The notes under the pieces are model-generated. The model was not told the DNA's origin. It did no database searches and saw only the letters and a program-made list of their open reading frames with translations. From positions 294,275 to 358,274 of the forward strand of contig NZ_BCQJ01000001.1 of assembly GCF_001544375.1 (NCBI RefSeq): a stretch of 64,000 nucleotides of DNA, given 5' to 3'. This DNA comes from Enterococcus canis NBRC 100695. Lineage in GTDB: Bacteria > Bacillota > Bacilli > Lactobacillales > Enterococcaceae. The position numbers and the translations under genes were made by a program. Shown here one piece after another: positions 10,105 to 18,315 of this stretch. Numbering within the stretch: the first letter of the stretch is position 1; each line of letters opens with the position of its first letter.

Positions 10105-11304
10105 TTAGATATGATCTTTTCTTAACCAATTGCGGAAATTAAATAGTGACAAGCAAATATTTCCCAAAACAAAGCAGGCAGTCGCAATAAAGACCGCTGG
10201 ATAACCAAACCCATGGGCAACCGTAGAACCGACCATCGGACCGAATACCTGCCCAAAATTACTAAACATTTGATTATAACTATACACTCGACTCACACCT
10301 TCTGGGGGTGTAATTTTGCTGATTAAGGTATTGATTGATGGCATCAAAGCGCCAGTTGAAAAGCCCAAGATAAAACGCAATAATCCCAACTGAAAGGGTG
10401 TTTTGACAAATGCCATGGGAATGTAACACAACATTGAGAGAAACAAACCTACGATCAATATTTTATGATTGCCGATTTTATCACCTAATCTACCCAATAT
10501 CGGAGAAGAAAAAATGGCCGAAACACCGGCGGCCGAAACAATCAAACCGCTGACAAACAAGACATTGCCAGTGTTATCACTTAATGAGCGAATATAAAGC
10601 GTTAAAATTGGACTGATACTAGTAACACCTAATTGCAGGATCAGTGTTGTCACAAATAAACCAAACAAAATTGAAACGTGATCCATTTTCCCAAAGATTT
10701 CTTTGGTGGAAATCATCTCTCTTTTTTCGATTGGTTCAAAGTCTTCCTTCACTAAAAAGATCGTCAAAAGTGTGGTAATCAATAAAACACTTCCGGTAAT
10801 GATAAAGACATTCTCCATGCCAAACCATTGAGCCAATGCACCGCCCATTGAAGGGCCAATTAGGTTGCCGGCAATCGCACCAGTTGAAAGCGTCCCTAAA
10901 GCCCAACCGCTTTTCTCCTTCGGCGCCTGAGAAGCAATCATAGCTGTCGCGTTGGGGATGTATCCGGACAAAATACCATTCAAAAAGCGCATGACCAAAA
11001 GCCAATAGACGTTTGGCACAAACGCTAGTGACCCCATTGTAAACGTCATTCCAGCTGCGGCCCGAATCATCATGATTTTGCGTCCTTTACGATCCGCCAA
11101 ATTTCCCCAAATTGGCGCCACGATTGCGGCCGCAAAGGCTGTTACTGAAATGGCTAGCCCTGAGAATAATTCTATTTGATCTTTAGGCGTTCCAAGTTGT
11201 TCCACGTAAACTGGGATAAACGGCATCACCAAACTAATACTAGCTCCTGTAAAAAAACATCCCAGCCACGCCACCATCAAATTTCGTTTCCAATCTATTT
11301 TCAC
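10105..11304 (-). CDS. MFS drug/solute exporter (PmrA/NorA-like)
   Basis: A 399-residue major facilitator with twelve predicted membrane helices. The first cytoplasmic loop carries the family motif in GNLADRKGRKIMM, and antiporter motif C-like glycines occur in helix 5 (GAIAGNLIGPSMGGALA). Length and opening (DWKRNLMVAWLGCFFTGASIS) resemble the pneumococcal PmrA exporter group. Drug export is therefore the likely role, but the substrate is an inference. Translation probably starts at the GTG at 11304, six bases after GAGGTG; another in-frame GTG at 11313 lies within that site. It is monocistronic. Confidence 0.82.
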   Translation of the reverse strand: MKIDWKRNLMVAWLGCFFTGASISLVMPFIPVYVEQLGTPKDQIELFSGLAISVTAFAAAIVAPIWGNLADRKGRKIMMIRAAAGMTFTMGSLAFVPNVYWLLVMRFLNGILSGYIPNATAMIASQAPKEKSGWALGTLSTGAIAGNLIGPSMGGALAQWFGMENVFIITGSVLLITTLLTIFLVKEDFEPIEKREMISTKEIFGKMDHVSILFGLFVTTLILQLGVTSISPILTLYIRSLSDNTGNVLFVSGLIVSAAGVSAIFSSPILGRLGDKIGNHKILIVGLFLSMLCYIPMAFVKTPFQLGLLRFILGFSTGALMPSINTLISKITPPEGVSRVYSYNQMFSNFGQVFGPMVGSTVAHGFGYPAVFIATACFVLGNICLSLFNFRNWLRKDHI

Positions 11305-11458
11305 ACTCAGCACCTCGCACTTCCTTCACTAATACTATACTCTAAAAAAGCACATGGCTCAAAGAGCTTGCAACAAAAGACAGAATATTTCTGCTATTCA
11401 ATCCTTGGAACAACCATTTTGCACCTATCTAAAGAAATTACGGACACCTTTTTTTTGC

Positions 11459-11492
11459 AAAAAAAAGCTATGACTTTTCAGCCATAGCTTTC
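11459..11492 (-). terminator. Terminator of the purine permease gene
   Basis: On the minus strand AAAGCTATG pairs with CATAGCTTT across a loop and runs into eight T residues. Confidence 0.85.
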
Positions 11493-11500
11493 CCCTAATA

Positions 11501-12937
11501 TTAAAGAACTGCAAGAATTACAAAGTTTAAGATGAATAAAGCATTCACGACCCATAAGATTGGTGAAACTTCGTTGAATTTGCCTTTTACAACTTTCACG
11601 ATTGCGTAGAAAATGAAACCAGCTGCAATCCCGTAAGAGATACTGTAGCAAAGACCCATGAAGATTGAAGCGAAGAAAGCTGGTACTGCATCTTCAAGGT
11701 CAGTCCAGTTGATATCTTTAAAGGATGCCAACATCATAACCCCAACTAAAATCAAAGCAGGTGCGGTTGCTTGCCCTGGTACGATTGCAATCAATGGTGA
11801 TAAGAAACTGCTCAATAGGAACAGAATCGCCACAACTACAGACGTTAAACCTGTCCGTCCGCCTGCACCAATACCGGCAGCACTTTCCACGTAAGTCGTA
11901 GTGTTTGATGTTCCGAAGATGGCACCAACTGAAGTCGCGATAGCATCCGCGAATAAAGCACGGTCCATTTTAGAATGAAGACCTTTACTGTTTTCCAAAG
12001 CATCCTCATCTTCTTTAGAGAAAATACCAGTACGGCGACCAGTCCCAATGAAGGTACCGATTGTATCAAAAGTATCGGACAAACTGAAGGCCAAAATCGT
12101 CATTAATACTTGCGGAATTTTAGCAGAATCTGAGAATAAGCTTTGCATACCCTCTTTACCAAAAGCAGCACCAAAAGTTGTGCCTAATTCAGAAATAGAA
12201 CTACCTAATGAGTTTGCTTGCCAATCAATCGCGCTTAAGTCGACAACACCCATTAAAATACCTAAAATCGTTGTCGCAATGATACCAATCAAAATAGCAC
12301 CACGAACATTGACAATAACTAAAATCGTTGTTAAAACCAAACCGATAACAGCCAATAAAATTGGTGCGTTGTTGAAGTTTGCTAAAGCTGGTACGATTCC
12401 GCCGTTCATGGTAACGCTGGTTACTTGACCATTGTCCACGATAGCATTTGTAATAGTCCCAGAATCAGCTGTAAAGTTTAGTAGTCCAGCATTTTTGATC
12501 CCAACATATGCTACAAAAATCCCGATACCACCACCAATAGCATGTTGCATACTTTCAGGAATTGCTTTGATGATCAATTTACGAATCTTTGTTACAGTGA
12601 TCAAAATGTTGATCAAACCACAAATGAAAACCATGGCCAAAGCTTGTTGCCAAGAATACCCTAAACCAAAAACAACCGTGTAAGTGAAGAAAGCATTTAA
12701 CCCCATACCTGGCGCTTGTGCGTAAGGAACATTTGCAAATAGTCCCATTACTAAGGTACCAATTGCTGCCGCAATCAAGGTTGCTAAGAAGACTGCTTGG
12801 AACGGCATACCTGTCGCTGATAAAATTGACGGGTTTACGAAAAGGATGTAGCTCATCGCAAAGAATGTTGTCAGCCCCGCCATTACCTCAGTTGAAACAT
12901 TCGTGTTGTTTTCCTTCAATTTGAAAAACTTGTTCAT
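11501..12937 (-). CDS. NCS2/AzgA-family purine permease (PbuG/PbuO-like)
   Basis: A 478-residue membrane permease with about twelve to fourteen helices. It is expected to import hypoxanthine, guanine or adenine by proton symport. AzgA-subfamily features include the N-terminal STEVMAGLTTFFAMSYILFVNP, QAPGMGLNAFFTYTVV, FSLSDTFDTIGTFIGTGRRTG and TTTYVESAAGIGAGGRTGLTS. Which base is carried cannot be told. The start follows GAGAGGAAG. A near-consensus promoter lies upstream with a PurBox-like element about 76 bp before the start point. I looked for a purine riboswitch in the leader and found none. Confidence 0.9.
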   Translation of the reverse strand: MNKFFKLKENNTNVSTEVMAGLTTFFAMSYILFVNPSILSATGMPFQAVFLATLIAAAIGTLVMGLFANVPYAQAPGMGLNAFFTYTVVFGLGYSWQQALAMVFICGLINILITVTKIRKLIIKAIPESMQHAIGGGIGIFVAYVGIKNAGLLNFTADSGTITNAIVDNGQVTSVTMNGGIVPALANFNNAPILLAVIGLVLTTILVIVNVRGAILIGIIATTILGILMGVVDLSAIDWQANSLGSSISELGTTFGAAFGKEGMQSLFSDSAKIPQVLMTILAFSLSDTFDTIGTFIGTGRRTGIFSKEDEDALENSKGLHSKMDRALFADAIATSVGAIFGTSNTTTYVESAAGIGAGGRTGLTSVVVAILFLLSSFLSPLIAIVPGQATAPALILVGVMMLASFKDINWTDLEDAVPAFFASIFMGLCYSISYGIAAGFIFYAIVKVVKGKFNEVSPILWVVNALFILNFVILAVL

Positions 12938-13008
12938 TTAAAACTTCCTCTCATACTTTTTCGGGAATACCCTAAATAATTGCCATTTATTTCCCTTAAC
13001 CGAGTTTC

Positions 13009-13037
13009 ATTATAGGAAACCCACAACACGATTTCAA
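13009..13037 (-). promoter_or_regulatory. Promoter of the purine permease gene
   Basis: Minus-strand TTGAAA (13037-13032) and TATAAT (13014-13009) are separated by exactly 17 bp, giving a leader of about 65 nt. Confidence 0.8.
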
Positions 13038-13071
13038 CAAAATTCTATATATTTTGTTAACATTTTTTATT

Positions 13072-13085
13072 AATGTTCGTGTTTT
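13072..13085 (-). promoter_or_regulatory. PurBox-like element
   Basis: The minus strand reads AAAACACGAACATT, differing from the PurR box AWWWCCGAACWWT by one core base. Its central G is about 76 bp upstream of the inferred start point, the position reported for activating PurBoxes in Lactococcus. An imperfect inverted copy (AATGTTAAC) follows toward the promoter. Confidence 0.5.
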
Positions 13086-13218
13086 TCTCATTAAGAAGAT
13101 TTTTCTATCTTAAAAATCAGACAACGTTTGTCTTTTTAATGAATCTTTAAAAATAAAAACGCTCTCCTTTTAATAAAGAATCAGCGTTATCCATAGAAAC
13201 CAGTCTAGACAGCTTGCG

Positions 13219-13246
13219 TTGACTGAAAATTCTGCTACACTATACC
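13219..13246 (+). promoter_or_regulatory. Promoter of the HAD phosphatase gene
   Basis: TTGACT (13219-13224) and TATACC (13241-13246) are separated by 16 bp. Confidence 0.6.
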
Positions 13247-13279
13247 TAATGGTTTCCGAAGATTAAGGGGGACGTATTT

Positions 13280-14086
13280 ATGAAGAAACTGATTGCTATC
13301 GATTTGGACGGAACTGCGTTGAACACGCAATCCAAGCTATCCGATCGTACGACACAAACATTAAAAAGAGCGATGCAAGCAGGTCACGCTGTTAGTATCG
13401 TTACCGGCAGACCTTATCGCATGAGTCAACAATTCTACCAACAATTAGGTTTGCACACACCTATGGTCAACTTTAACGGTGCGTTGGTCCATATCCCAGA
13501 ACAAAAATGGGCGGGCGAAACGGAAACACCTATTAGCCGCGACTTGGTTTTCGACATTCTAGGTCAAAAGGAAAATCTCCGCTTAGATTTTGTCGCAGCA
13601 GAAAACAAAGAAACTTTCTACATTGATTCGATGGATTGGTTCGATCCAAACTTTTTTGCAGCACCAGCCACACCGGCCAATTTATTAACGACTACCAATA
13701 TGACCACCAATCCTACTTCGATGATGGTGCGAACTAGTAACGAATTTGCCAGCGATGTTTCCAGAGAATTGATGAAGCAATATGGTGATTACGTGGATGT
13801 CCGTACTTGGGGCGGTCCTATAAGCATTCTTGAGATCGTCGCAAAGGGTATTCAGAAAGCCCGTGGCCTAGACCAAGTAGCCCGTTATCTTGAAATTGGT
13901 CAAAAGGATATCATCGCTTTCGGGGACGAACACAACGATGAAGAGATGTTGGCATATGCTGGTTGGGGCGTAGCAATGCAAAATGCGACTGATCCCATCA
14001 AAAAAGTCGCCAATGATGTTACTGAAAAGACCAACGCCGAAGATGGCTTAGCAGCCTACTTAGAAAATTATCTAGATTTAGCTTAA
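13280..14086 (+). CDS. Cof-type HAD-IIB sugar-phosphatase-like hydrolase
   Basis: A 268-residue cytosolic haloacid-dehalogenase phosphatase of the Cof/YidA group. Motif I is DLDGTALNT with nucleophile Asp8 and acid Asp10, motif II is SIVTGRP, the conserved lysine region precedes the GDEHNDEEML motif III/IV, and a type IIB cap lies between. Such enzymes dephosphorylate sugar phosphates, phospho-sugars or flavin precursors with loose specificity; the substrate here is unknown. The start follows a GGGGGA ribosome binding site. It is monocistronic with a promoter and terminator of its own. Confidence 0.9.
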   Translation: MKKLIAIDLDGTALNTQSKLSDRTTQTLKRAMQAGHAVSIVTGRPYRMSQQFYQQLGLHTPMVNFNGALVHIPEQKWAGETETPISRDLVFDILGQKENLRLDFVAAENKETFYIDSMDWFDPNFFAAPATPANLLTTTNMTTNPTSMMVRTSNEFASDVSRELMKQYGDYVDVRTWGGPISILEIVAKGIQKARGLDQVARYLEIGQKDIIAFGDEHNDEEMLAYAGWGVAMQNATDPIKKVANDVTEKTNAEDGLAAYLENYLDLA

Positions 14087-14089
14087 ATA

Positions 14090-14134
14090 GCTACGCAGTT
14101 CTCTGTCCCTGGGCAGCGAGCTGCGTAGTTTTTT
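14090..14134 (+). terminator. Terminator of the HAD phosphatase gene
   Basis: CTACGCAG (14091-14098) pairs with CTGCGTAG (14121-14128) over a 22-nt loop, followed by six T residues. Confidence 0.75.
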
Positions 14135-14191
14135 CTTTTCTTGGTAATTTTCAGCCATTGGTGCTACCATAAATGAAAGGAGGCGTTTTCA

Positions 14192-14827
14192 ATGACCCAG
14201 TTAGTAACAGCCGCAGAAATGAAAGCTTGCGACCAATTTACAATTCAGGAAATTGGTGTTCCTAGTATGGTACTGATGGAGCACGCGGCGCTAAGTGCGC
14301 TCGATACACTGGAACAATCTTATGACCTATCTAATACTTTAATTCTTTGTGGCAGTGGAAATAACGGCGGCGATGGCTATGCACTAGCCCGACTACTCCA
14401 TTTAAAAGGCTACACCGTTAGCATTGCAGAGCTCGGTACCACGACGCCGTCAGCTGAAAATCAACAGCAACAAAAAATCTGCACTTTTTACCAAATTCCT
14501 ACTTTCACGCGTGTACCTGATTTATTTGGTGTCACAACCATTGTGGACGCCATCTTTGGTATCGGCTTAGACCGGACAATTTCAGATGAATTAATTGAGA
14601 TGGTTACCTTAATCAATGAAAGTGGTATCGACGTGTTGGCTCTTGATATTCCTTCTGGCATTCACGCAGATACCGGCGCAGTGATGGGAGCGGCTATTGA
14701 GGCGAAGCAAACCTTGACCTTCCAATTCAACAAAGTTGGCATGACAATTGACCCTGGTCTGGCTTGTGCAGGTGAGATTTTGATTGCCGATATCGGTATT
14801 AGCGACCAACCATTAACAACCGAATAA
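14192..14827 (+). CDS. nnrE: NAD(P)H-hydrate epimerase (YjeF N-domain protein)
   Basis: A 211-residue repair enzyme that interconverts R and S forms of damaged hydrated NAD(P)H so the companion dehydratase can act. The Rossmann-like fold is marked by CGSGNNGGDGYALARLL (about residues 52-68) and DAIFGIGLDR, followed by LALDIPSGIHADTGA with the catalytic Asp. It is the stand-alone epimerase domain; the NnrD kinase-like domain fused in E. coli is not attached and not in the window. The start follows AAAGGAGG. A strong terminator follows. Confidence 0.92.
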   Translation: MTQLVTAAEMKACDQFTIQEIGVPSMVLMEHAALSALDTLEQSYDLSNTLILCGSGNNGGDGYALARLLHLKGYTVSIAELGTTTPSAENQQQQKICTFYQIPTFTRVPDLFGVTTIVDAIFGIGLDRTISDELIEMVTLINESGIDVLALDIPSGIHADTGAVMGAAIEAKQTLTFQFNKVGMTIDPGLACAGEILIADIGISDQPLTTE

Positions 14828-14833
14828 AAAGAA

Positions 14834-14867
14834 AAACCCACTGAGTTCGTCTTCCTCAGTGGGTTTG
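14834..14867. terminator. Bidirectional terminator between nnrE and the sce7725-like gene
   Basis: AAACCCACTGAG pairs with CTCAGTGGGTTT over a 9-nt loop. It has A and T tracts on the two sides and lies between convergent genes. Confidence 0.85.
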
Positions 14868-15710
14868 TTTTAGAACTTGATTGACAACCTCCAGATGGTG
14901 CATCACCTGTGCTTTACGTAAAACACCCATTCCCGGAAATTTTTGACTGTGAAGATACTCTACTAGTAAAGAAAGCCCGCTTGTTTCTAACTTAATCGTT
15001 TCGCACCATTGTTGAACCTCCGCCATGATACCAAAAAACTTTTCCTTTTGCGTCCCCTCTTCTGCCGATAAAAAATGATGGATTCGAAGTTCATCCTTTT
15101 GCGGATAAACAAAATGCAGAGCCATAATCGCAGATGGAAAACTTTGCTCGTAGTAGATGCGGCTGTCGATAGAAAAATCACTAAATCCTTGAAATCCCCG
15201 CTTTGCTGTTGCCACATGGTCGGTGGTAAATAGTTCATCAGGCAGTGATTCATAATAAGCTGGCCGGGGAACTCGTGTAAAAGCATCCTGATTAATGATT
15301 TTAGGTCCCTTAATGTGGTTTAAAATCCGAAACTCATAAGGCACAATGGTTGTGTGGCTCTCAAACCATTCTGGTTCATATTGTTGGATGGCTGACGCCT
15401 CAAAGCCAATGAGTAATTCCGGTAGCGATGTCTCTTCGCCGCCTGTTAAAATATGCGCTTTGGGGACCGACAAGTTAGCTAATTTCACCATCCCCGCCTC
15501 CGTTCGAAAATCACCTGCTTGCGGATTTTCAATTAAGTAGAAGGGCTGTTGGTGCTCTTGAAAAACAGTTAAAGTCTGTAGCAAAGCACGGGAATCTTTA
15601 ACAGGTTCTATAATCGGTACAGTGCTAGCACCGATCAATCCCTGTTGGACTAATTCCCGCAAGGCGTATAAATCGTACTGCTTACCGCGAAAATATGGAT
15701 AATAGGTCAC
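14856..15710 (-). CDS. sce7725-like protein (beta-protein-related)
   Basis: A 284-residue soluble protein. The opening TYYPYFRGKQYDLYALREL and the internal PIIEPVKDS, YLIENPQAGDF and DFSIDSRIYYE segments match my recollection of the sce7725 family, which is named only after a myxobacterial locus and has no assigned biochemical role. The first two segments look like the strands of a TIM-barrel-like fold. The GTG start overlaps the stop of the upstream nuclease-fold gene by four bases (GTGA), so the two are translationally coupled. The 3' end runs into the shared terminator. I cannot assign a reaction. Confidence 0.65.
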   Translation of the reverse strand: MTYYPYFRGKQYDLYALRELVQQGLIGASTVPIIEPVKDSRALLQTLTVFQEHQQPFYLIENPQAGDFRTEAGMVKLANLSVPKAHILTGGEETSLPELLIGFEASAIQQYEPEWFESHTTIVPYEFRILNHIKGPKIINQDAFTRVPRPAYYESLPDELFTTDHVATAKRGFQGFSDFSIDSRIYYEQSFPSAIMALHFVYPQKDELRIHHFLSAEEGTQKEKFFGIMAEVQQWCETIKLETSGLSLLVEYLHSQKFPGMGVLRKAQVMHHLEVVNQVLKQTH

Positions 15711-16384
15711 TGTTCTTCACGTCCTAGCCATTTTTGTTCCAATTCAAAATAAGCCATTCTAGTGGCTTCCAACTCTTCTCGTAACGCCTCTACTGCTTGC
15801 GTTTCTGTTTCCGCAATAAATCGTTCATAATAATTGACCCCACCACCAAAAAGATCATACTCCTTTTCTCGCCGTTTCAATTCTGTATAGAGTTGTTCCG
15901 TACTGAAAACGCGAACCCCCCGCTCTGTCTGCTTGGCTTTTCCCACTTCTCGTGCTTGAGCAGCAATCAAACGAAACAAGAGCGCCTGCTGGTTTACGCC
16001 TAGCTCCTGCCTTTGCGGTTTCTTGACCGTCACCAAATAGCCGGGTAAGGTCTGTTCCTCTGGAAATTGATAGCGGTGGTAGATCATAACCCCAATGTGC
16101 GGTGGAACTTCCTCTTTAACCTTCTCATATAGTGCTGCGGGCAAAACAAAATAATTATAGTGGCCGATAAACGAAAGCTTGGCTTTGGAGCGAAAATCGG
16201 CTTTGGTAACTTTTAGCTCGTAACAACGCCACTCAAATTCTTGATTAGGAAGTAAACGACAAGCCAAGGTGTCGACAATCCCTTGATCCTCTGGCATCGT
16301 GACCTCTTCCACTACGACATCTCCATGTTCACGACAGTCATAATAGAGGGTCTCTTCAATTTCTAAAGTAAGTTTGGTTTTCAT
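15707..16384 (-). CDS. MmcB-like PD-(D/E)XK nuclease-fold protein
   Basis: A 225-residue protein with a nuclease-type core. Asp38 (in GIVDTLA) is followed 18 residues later by Glu56-Leu57-Lys58 in YELKVTKADFRS, then HYNYFVLPAALYEKVKEEVPPHIG. This pattern matches the MmcB/VRR-like branch of PD-(D/E)XK proteins linked to DNA repair or restriction. The C-terminal 100 residues are charged and helical. ATG 16384 follows GGAGG at seven bases. The gene overlaps the sce7725-like gene by four bases. DNA cleavage is inferred from the motif, and a repair or defence role is speculative. Confidence 0.65.
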   Translation of the reverse strand: MKTKLTLEIEETLYYDCREHGDVVVEEVTMPEDQGIVDTLACRLLPNQEFEWRCYELKVTKADFRSKAKLSFIGHYNYFVLPAALYEKVKEEVPPHIGVMIYHRYQFPEEQTLPGYLVTVKKPQRQELGVNQQALLFRLIAAQAREVGKAKQTERGVRVFSTEQLYTELKRREKEYDLFGGGVNYYERFIAETETQAVEALREELEATRMAYFELEQKWLGREEQ

Positions 16385-16494
16385 AGTAAAACCTCCACCC
16401 ATATTATAGAACATACATTCGCATTTTTAAAGAGGTTGTCATTATTTCCCAAACAAGAAAAAATCGAGTATGATAAAACAAAGGAGGTTTTCCT

Positions 16495-16788
16495 ATGTTA
16501 AATCCTTATTTCGCTTTCGGCGTACCTGCATTTTTACTGCTCTTATATATCATTTTTGAATTTGTACGCTTTCGAGCGACCACTCATTATTTAGGCTTCA
16601 TTCTCTTATTGATTTCTGGATTTTCTACGGCCTTCAGTAGTCAAGTCTATCAACAATACAAACTACAACCGGAGTCCTTGCCCTATCCCGTTTGGCTCCT
16701 GTGGTTGCCTATTATTATTGGCGGCCTGCTAGTGCTAATCAATCTGATCCGTGGCGGCCGACGCCTAATGGAAATGGTAAAGAAATAG
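16495..16788 (+). CDS. Small three-helix membrane protein
   Basis: A 97-residue protein of unknown function with hydrophobic helices at about residues 6-23, 31-48 and 66-86 and a basic C-terminal tail (RGGRRLMEMVKK). The start follows AAAGGAGG at good distance. It lies alone on the plus strand between two leftward groups. No family recognised. Confidence 0.65.
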   Translation: MLNPYFAFGVPAFLLLLYIIFEFVRFRATTHYLGFILLLISGFSTAFSSQVYQQYKLQPESLPYPVWLLWLPIIIGGLLVLINLIRGGRRLMEMVKK

Positions 16789-16857
16789 TCTCTCGAACGC
16801 TTTTCCTTGAAAGAAAACCTAGCATTTTGAAAAAATCTATATAAAAAAGCAAAACGA

Positions 16858-16894
16858 CCCTCAATAGTTAGTCATTTCAGCTAACTATTGAGGG
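16858..16894. terminator. Bidirectional terminator
   Basis: CCCTCAATAGTTAG pairs perfectly with CTAACTATTGAGGG. T-rich tracts lie on both sides, serving the 16495 and 16916 genes, which converge here. Confidence 0.8.
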
Positions 16895-16915
16895 CCGCTA
16901 TTTTTTTATTGCTAA

Positions 16916-17233
16916 TTACGGTTTGATATATGCGTAGCCTTGTTCTTGTAGATCAATCAGCTTTTTGACACCAATCGGTACCACCGTCACATTTTTCGGC
17001 AACGCGCGCTCGTCAATACCTAAACCGTTTAAGGAATTGTGGCAGGCAAATAATTCTACCCGCTTACCATAGGTTTTGAAAAAATCTTGATTTTCTTCGC
17101 TTAAGTAGCCTTTAACAGCTGGCCCATTCACCAATAAACTCAAACGAATATTTTCACCTAATAAGTTAATCAAATTTTTCTTAGCAATCGGCCACTGTTC
17201 GGAATGGTCCACATGAAAAACAACTTGTTGCAT
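16916..17233 (-). CDS. DsrE-family protein
   Basis: A 105-residue DsrE/YchN-like fold protein: QQVVFHVDH strand, LINLLGENIRLSLLVNGPAV, then VELFACHNSLNGLGID. The cysteine in the FACHNSL position is the one used by some DsrE proteins in sulfur transfer, so a sulfur-relay or redox role is possible but unproven. ATG 17233 shares its first base with the upstream stop (TGATG) and follows GGAGGG. It is the last gene of the leftward small-gene cluster that starts with the lipoprotein at 18947. Confidence 0.72.
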   Translation of the reverse strand: MQQVVFHVDHSEQWPIAKKNLINLLGENIRLSLLVNGPAVKGYLSEENQDFFKTYGKRVELFACHNSLNGLGIDERALPKNVTVVPIGVKKLIDLQEQGYAYIKP

Positions 17234-17580
17234 CACTTTTCCCTCCATAAATAAAGCAAATCTTCGTAAGCACTGTCGGCATCTTCTTTATGCGCAAATG
17301 GCAGTATAATACTATCTCCGCTAACTTCGATATCAATTTGATTCTCATGTAAAGTCGCTTGCAACTGACTTTGCGGATAAAAATCATGGGTAAAATCGTC
17401 TAAGGATAATGCCGGTACTACTAAATAAAGCCCTTTCTCGGTTAAAAAAGCGACTTTCTTATCTGAAGCTTCTTGCATCAGAAAGGTCATCATCTCTTCC
17501 TCTGACAATATTTGATCAGCATAACCTTGTAAAATCAAAAATTGCTGTGCTTCTGAAAAAACTGCATAAAATTGATCCAT
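17233..17580 (-). CDS. Hypothetical protein, 115 residues
   Basis: A soluble acidic protein of unknown function with alternating helix and strand. No family recognised. The start follows GAGGG, and the stop overlaps the start of the DsrE-like gene by one base, so the two are coupled. It lies 12 nt downstream of the next small gene. Confidence 0.6.
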   Translation of the reverse strand: MDQFYAVFSEAQQFLILQGYADQILSEEEMMTFLMQEASDKKVAFLTEKGLYLVVPALSLDDFTHDFYPQSQLQATLHENQIDIEVSGDSIILPFAHKEDADSAYEDLLYLWREK

Positions 17581-17592
17581 TTTTCTGTCCCT

Positions 17593-17880
17593 CTAATCTA
17601 AAATATCATCACTTTCGCGAATTTCCCCTGCTTCTAACGTGAAATCTGGTTCCGGATGTAATGGCTCCTCCACTGGTTTTTCGTTTTCAACTAGCGGTGC
17701 TGGTGTTTCCATTGGCGTAGCCGCCTGAAACGTGTCCCAATCTTCCTTCGAAATCACCACGACATCAATTTCGTGTTCATCATCAATGATTTCCAGTGCT
17801 TGATATTCTGTGCCCACTCCTTGAAGCTTTTCAATAATCTCCTGATCTTCAAACGTCGTATACTCTTTCTTTACCTGCAT
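17593..17880 (-). CDS. Hypothetical acidic protein, 95 residues
   Basis: A very acidic protein with an N-terminal structured part (about residues 1-50, VISKEDWDTF at its end) and a proline- and glutamate-rich, probably disordered tail (PVEEPLHPEPDF). No family recognised. The ribosome binding site AAAAGGAGG is strong. It sits between a GNAT gene and the 115-residue gene in the same orientation, 24 and 12 nt away, consistent with one transcript. Confidence 0.6.
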   Translation of the reverse strand: MQVKKEYTTFEDQEIIEKLQGVGTEYQALEIIDDEHEIDVVVISKEDWDTFQAATPMETPAPLVENEKPVEEPLHPEPDFTLEAGEIRESDDILD

Positions 17881-17904
17881 GGTACAGCCTCCTTTTAATC
17901 ATAC

Positions 17905-18315
17905 TTACAACTCTTTTTTGAGAAAATATTTCGTAGTCCCGACTAGTGGATAGTCCTTAATTTGACCCACCACCTCGTAACCTAAGGCCGGATAAAAATT
18001 CAGACCTTGATAATCTTGCGTATTGACTGATAAGATTCGTAGATTCAGCTCTCGCGCCTCAGCCTCGACTGCCTGCATTAATTGAGCCCCTAATCCCAGC
18101 CTGCGAAAGTCTGGCTCAACAGCCAAATATTTTACATGACCTACTTGATCCAGGCGCTGCCATAAAATGCCCCCCGCTCGTTTTCCTTCAACAAAAATCT
18201 CAAGCGTATAGGTTTGACTCACACTATCCATAGCAAAATGTTCCGCTTGGTAAGCATCCAGCAGTGAAAGTAAATACCCCTCTGTCTGGTCCGTTCCTCG
18301 TTGAATTTGCGTCAT
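17905..18315 (-). CDS. GNAT-family N-acetyltransferase
   Basis: A 136-residue acetyl-CoA-dependent acetyltransferase. The core is complete: VKYLAVEPDFRRLGLGAQLMQAVEAEA provides the acetyl-CoA pyrophosphate loop (R-R-x-G-x-G), and NFYPALGYEVVG is the C-terminal motif B. Substrate unknown. ATG 18315 shares one base with the stop of the upstream lipoprotein gene (TGATG), with AGAGG as binding site. A TTG three bases earlier is a less likely start. Confidence 0.85.
   Translation of the reverse strand: MTQIQRGTDQTEGYLLSLLDAYQAEHFAMDSVSQTYTLEIFVEGKRAGGILWQRLDQVGHVKYLAVEPDFRRLGLGAQLMQAVEAEARELNLRILSVNTQDYQGLNFYPALGYEVVGQIKDYPLVGTTKYFLKKEL

Larger units (their letters stand above)
12938..13279. other. 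Divergent intergenic region between the purine permease and the HAD phosphatase
   Basis: This 342-bp AT-rich gap holds the leftward permease promoter (13009-13037), a PurBox-like element (13072-13085) and the rightward promoter of the phosphatase (13219-13246). Between them are several dyads: TTAAGA/TCTTAA around 13094-13115, AGACAA/TTGTCT around 13120-13135, and AACGCT/AGCGTT around 13159-13193. The last is followed on the minus strand by TTTTTATTTTT like a terminator. No open frame or known riboswitch is visible. Confidence 0.6.

Noticed and set aside
12938-13020. Purine riboswitch in the permease leader
   Set aside because: The conserved core and paired loops of the purine aptamer are not visible. 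The leader is only about 65 nt, with a short AAATAA/TTATTT dyad.
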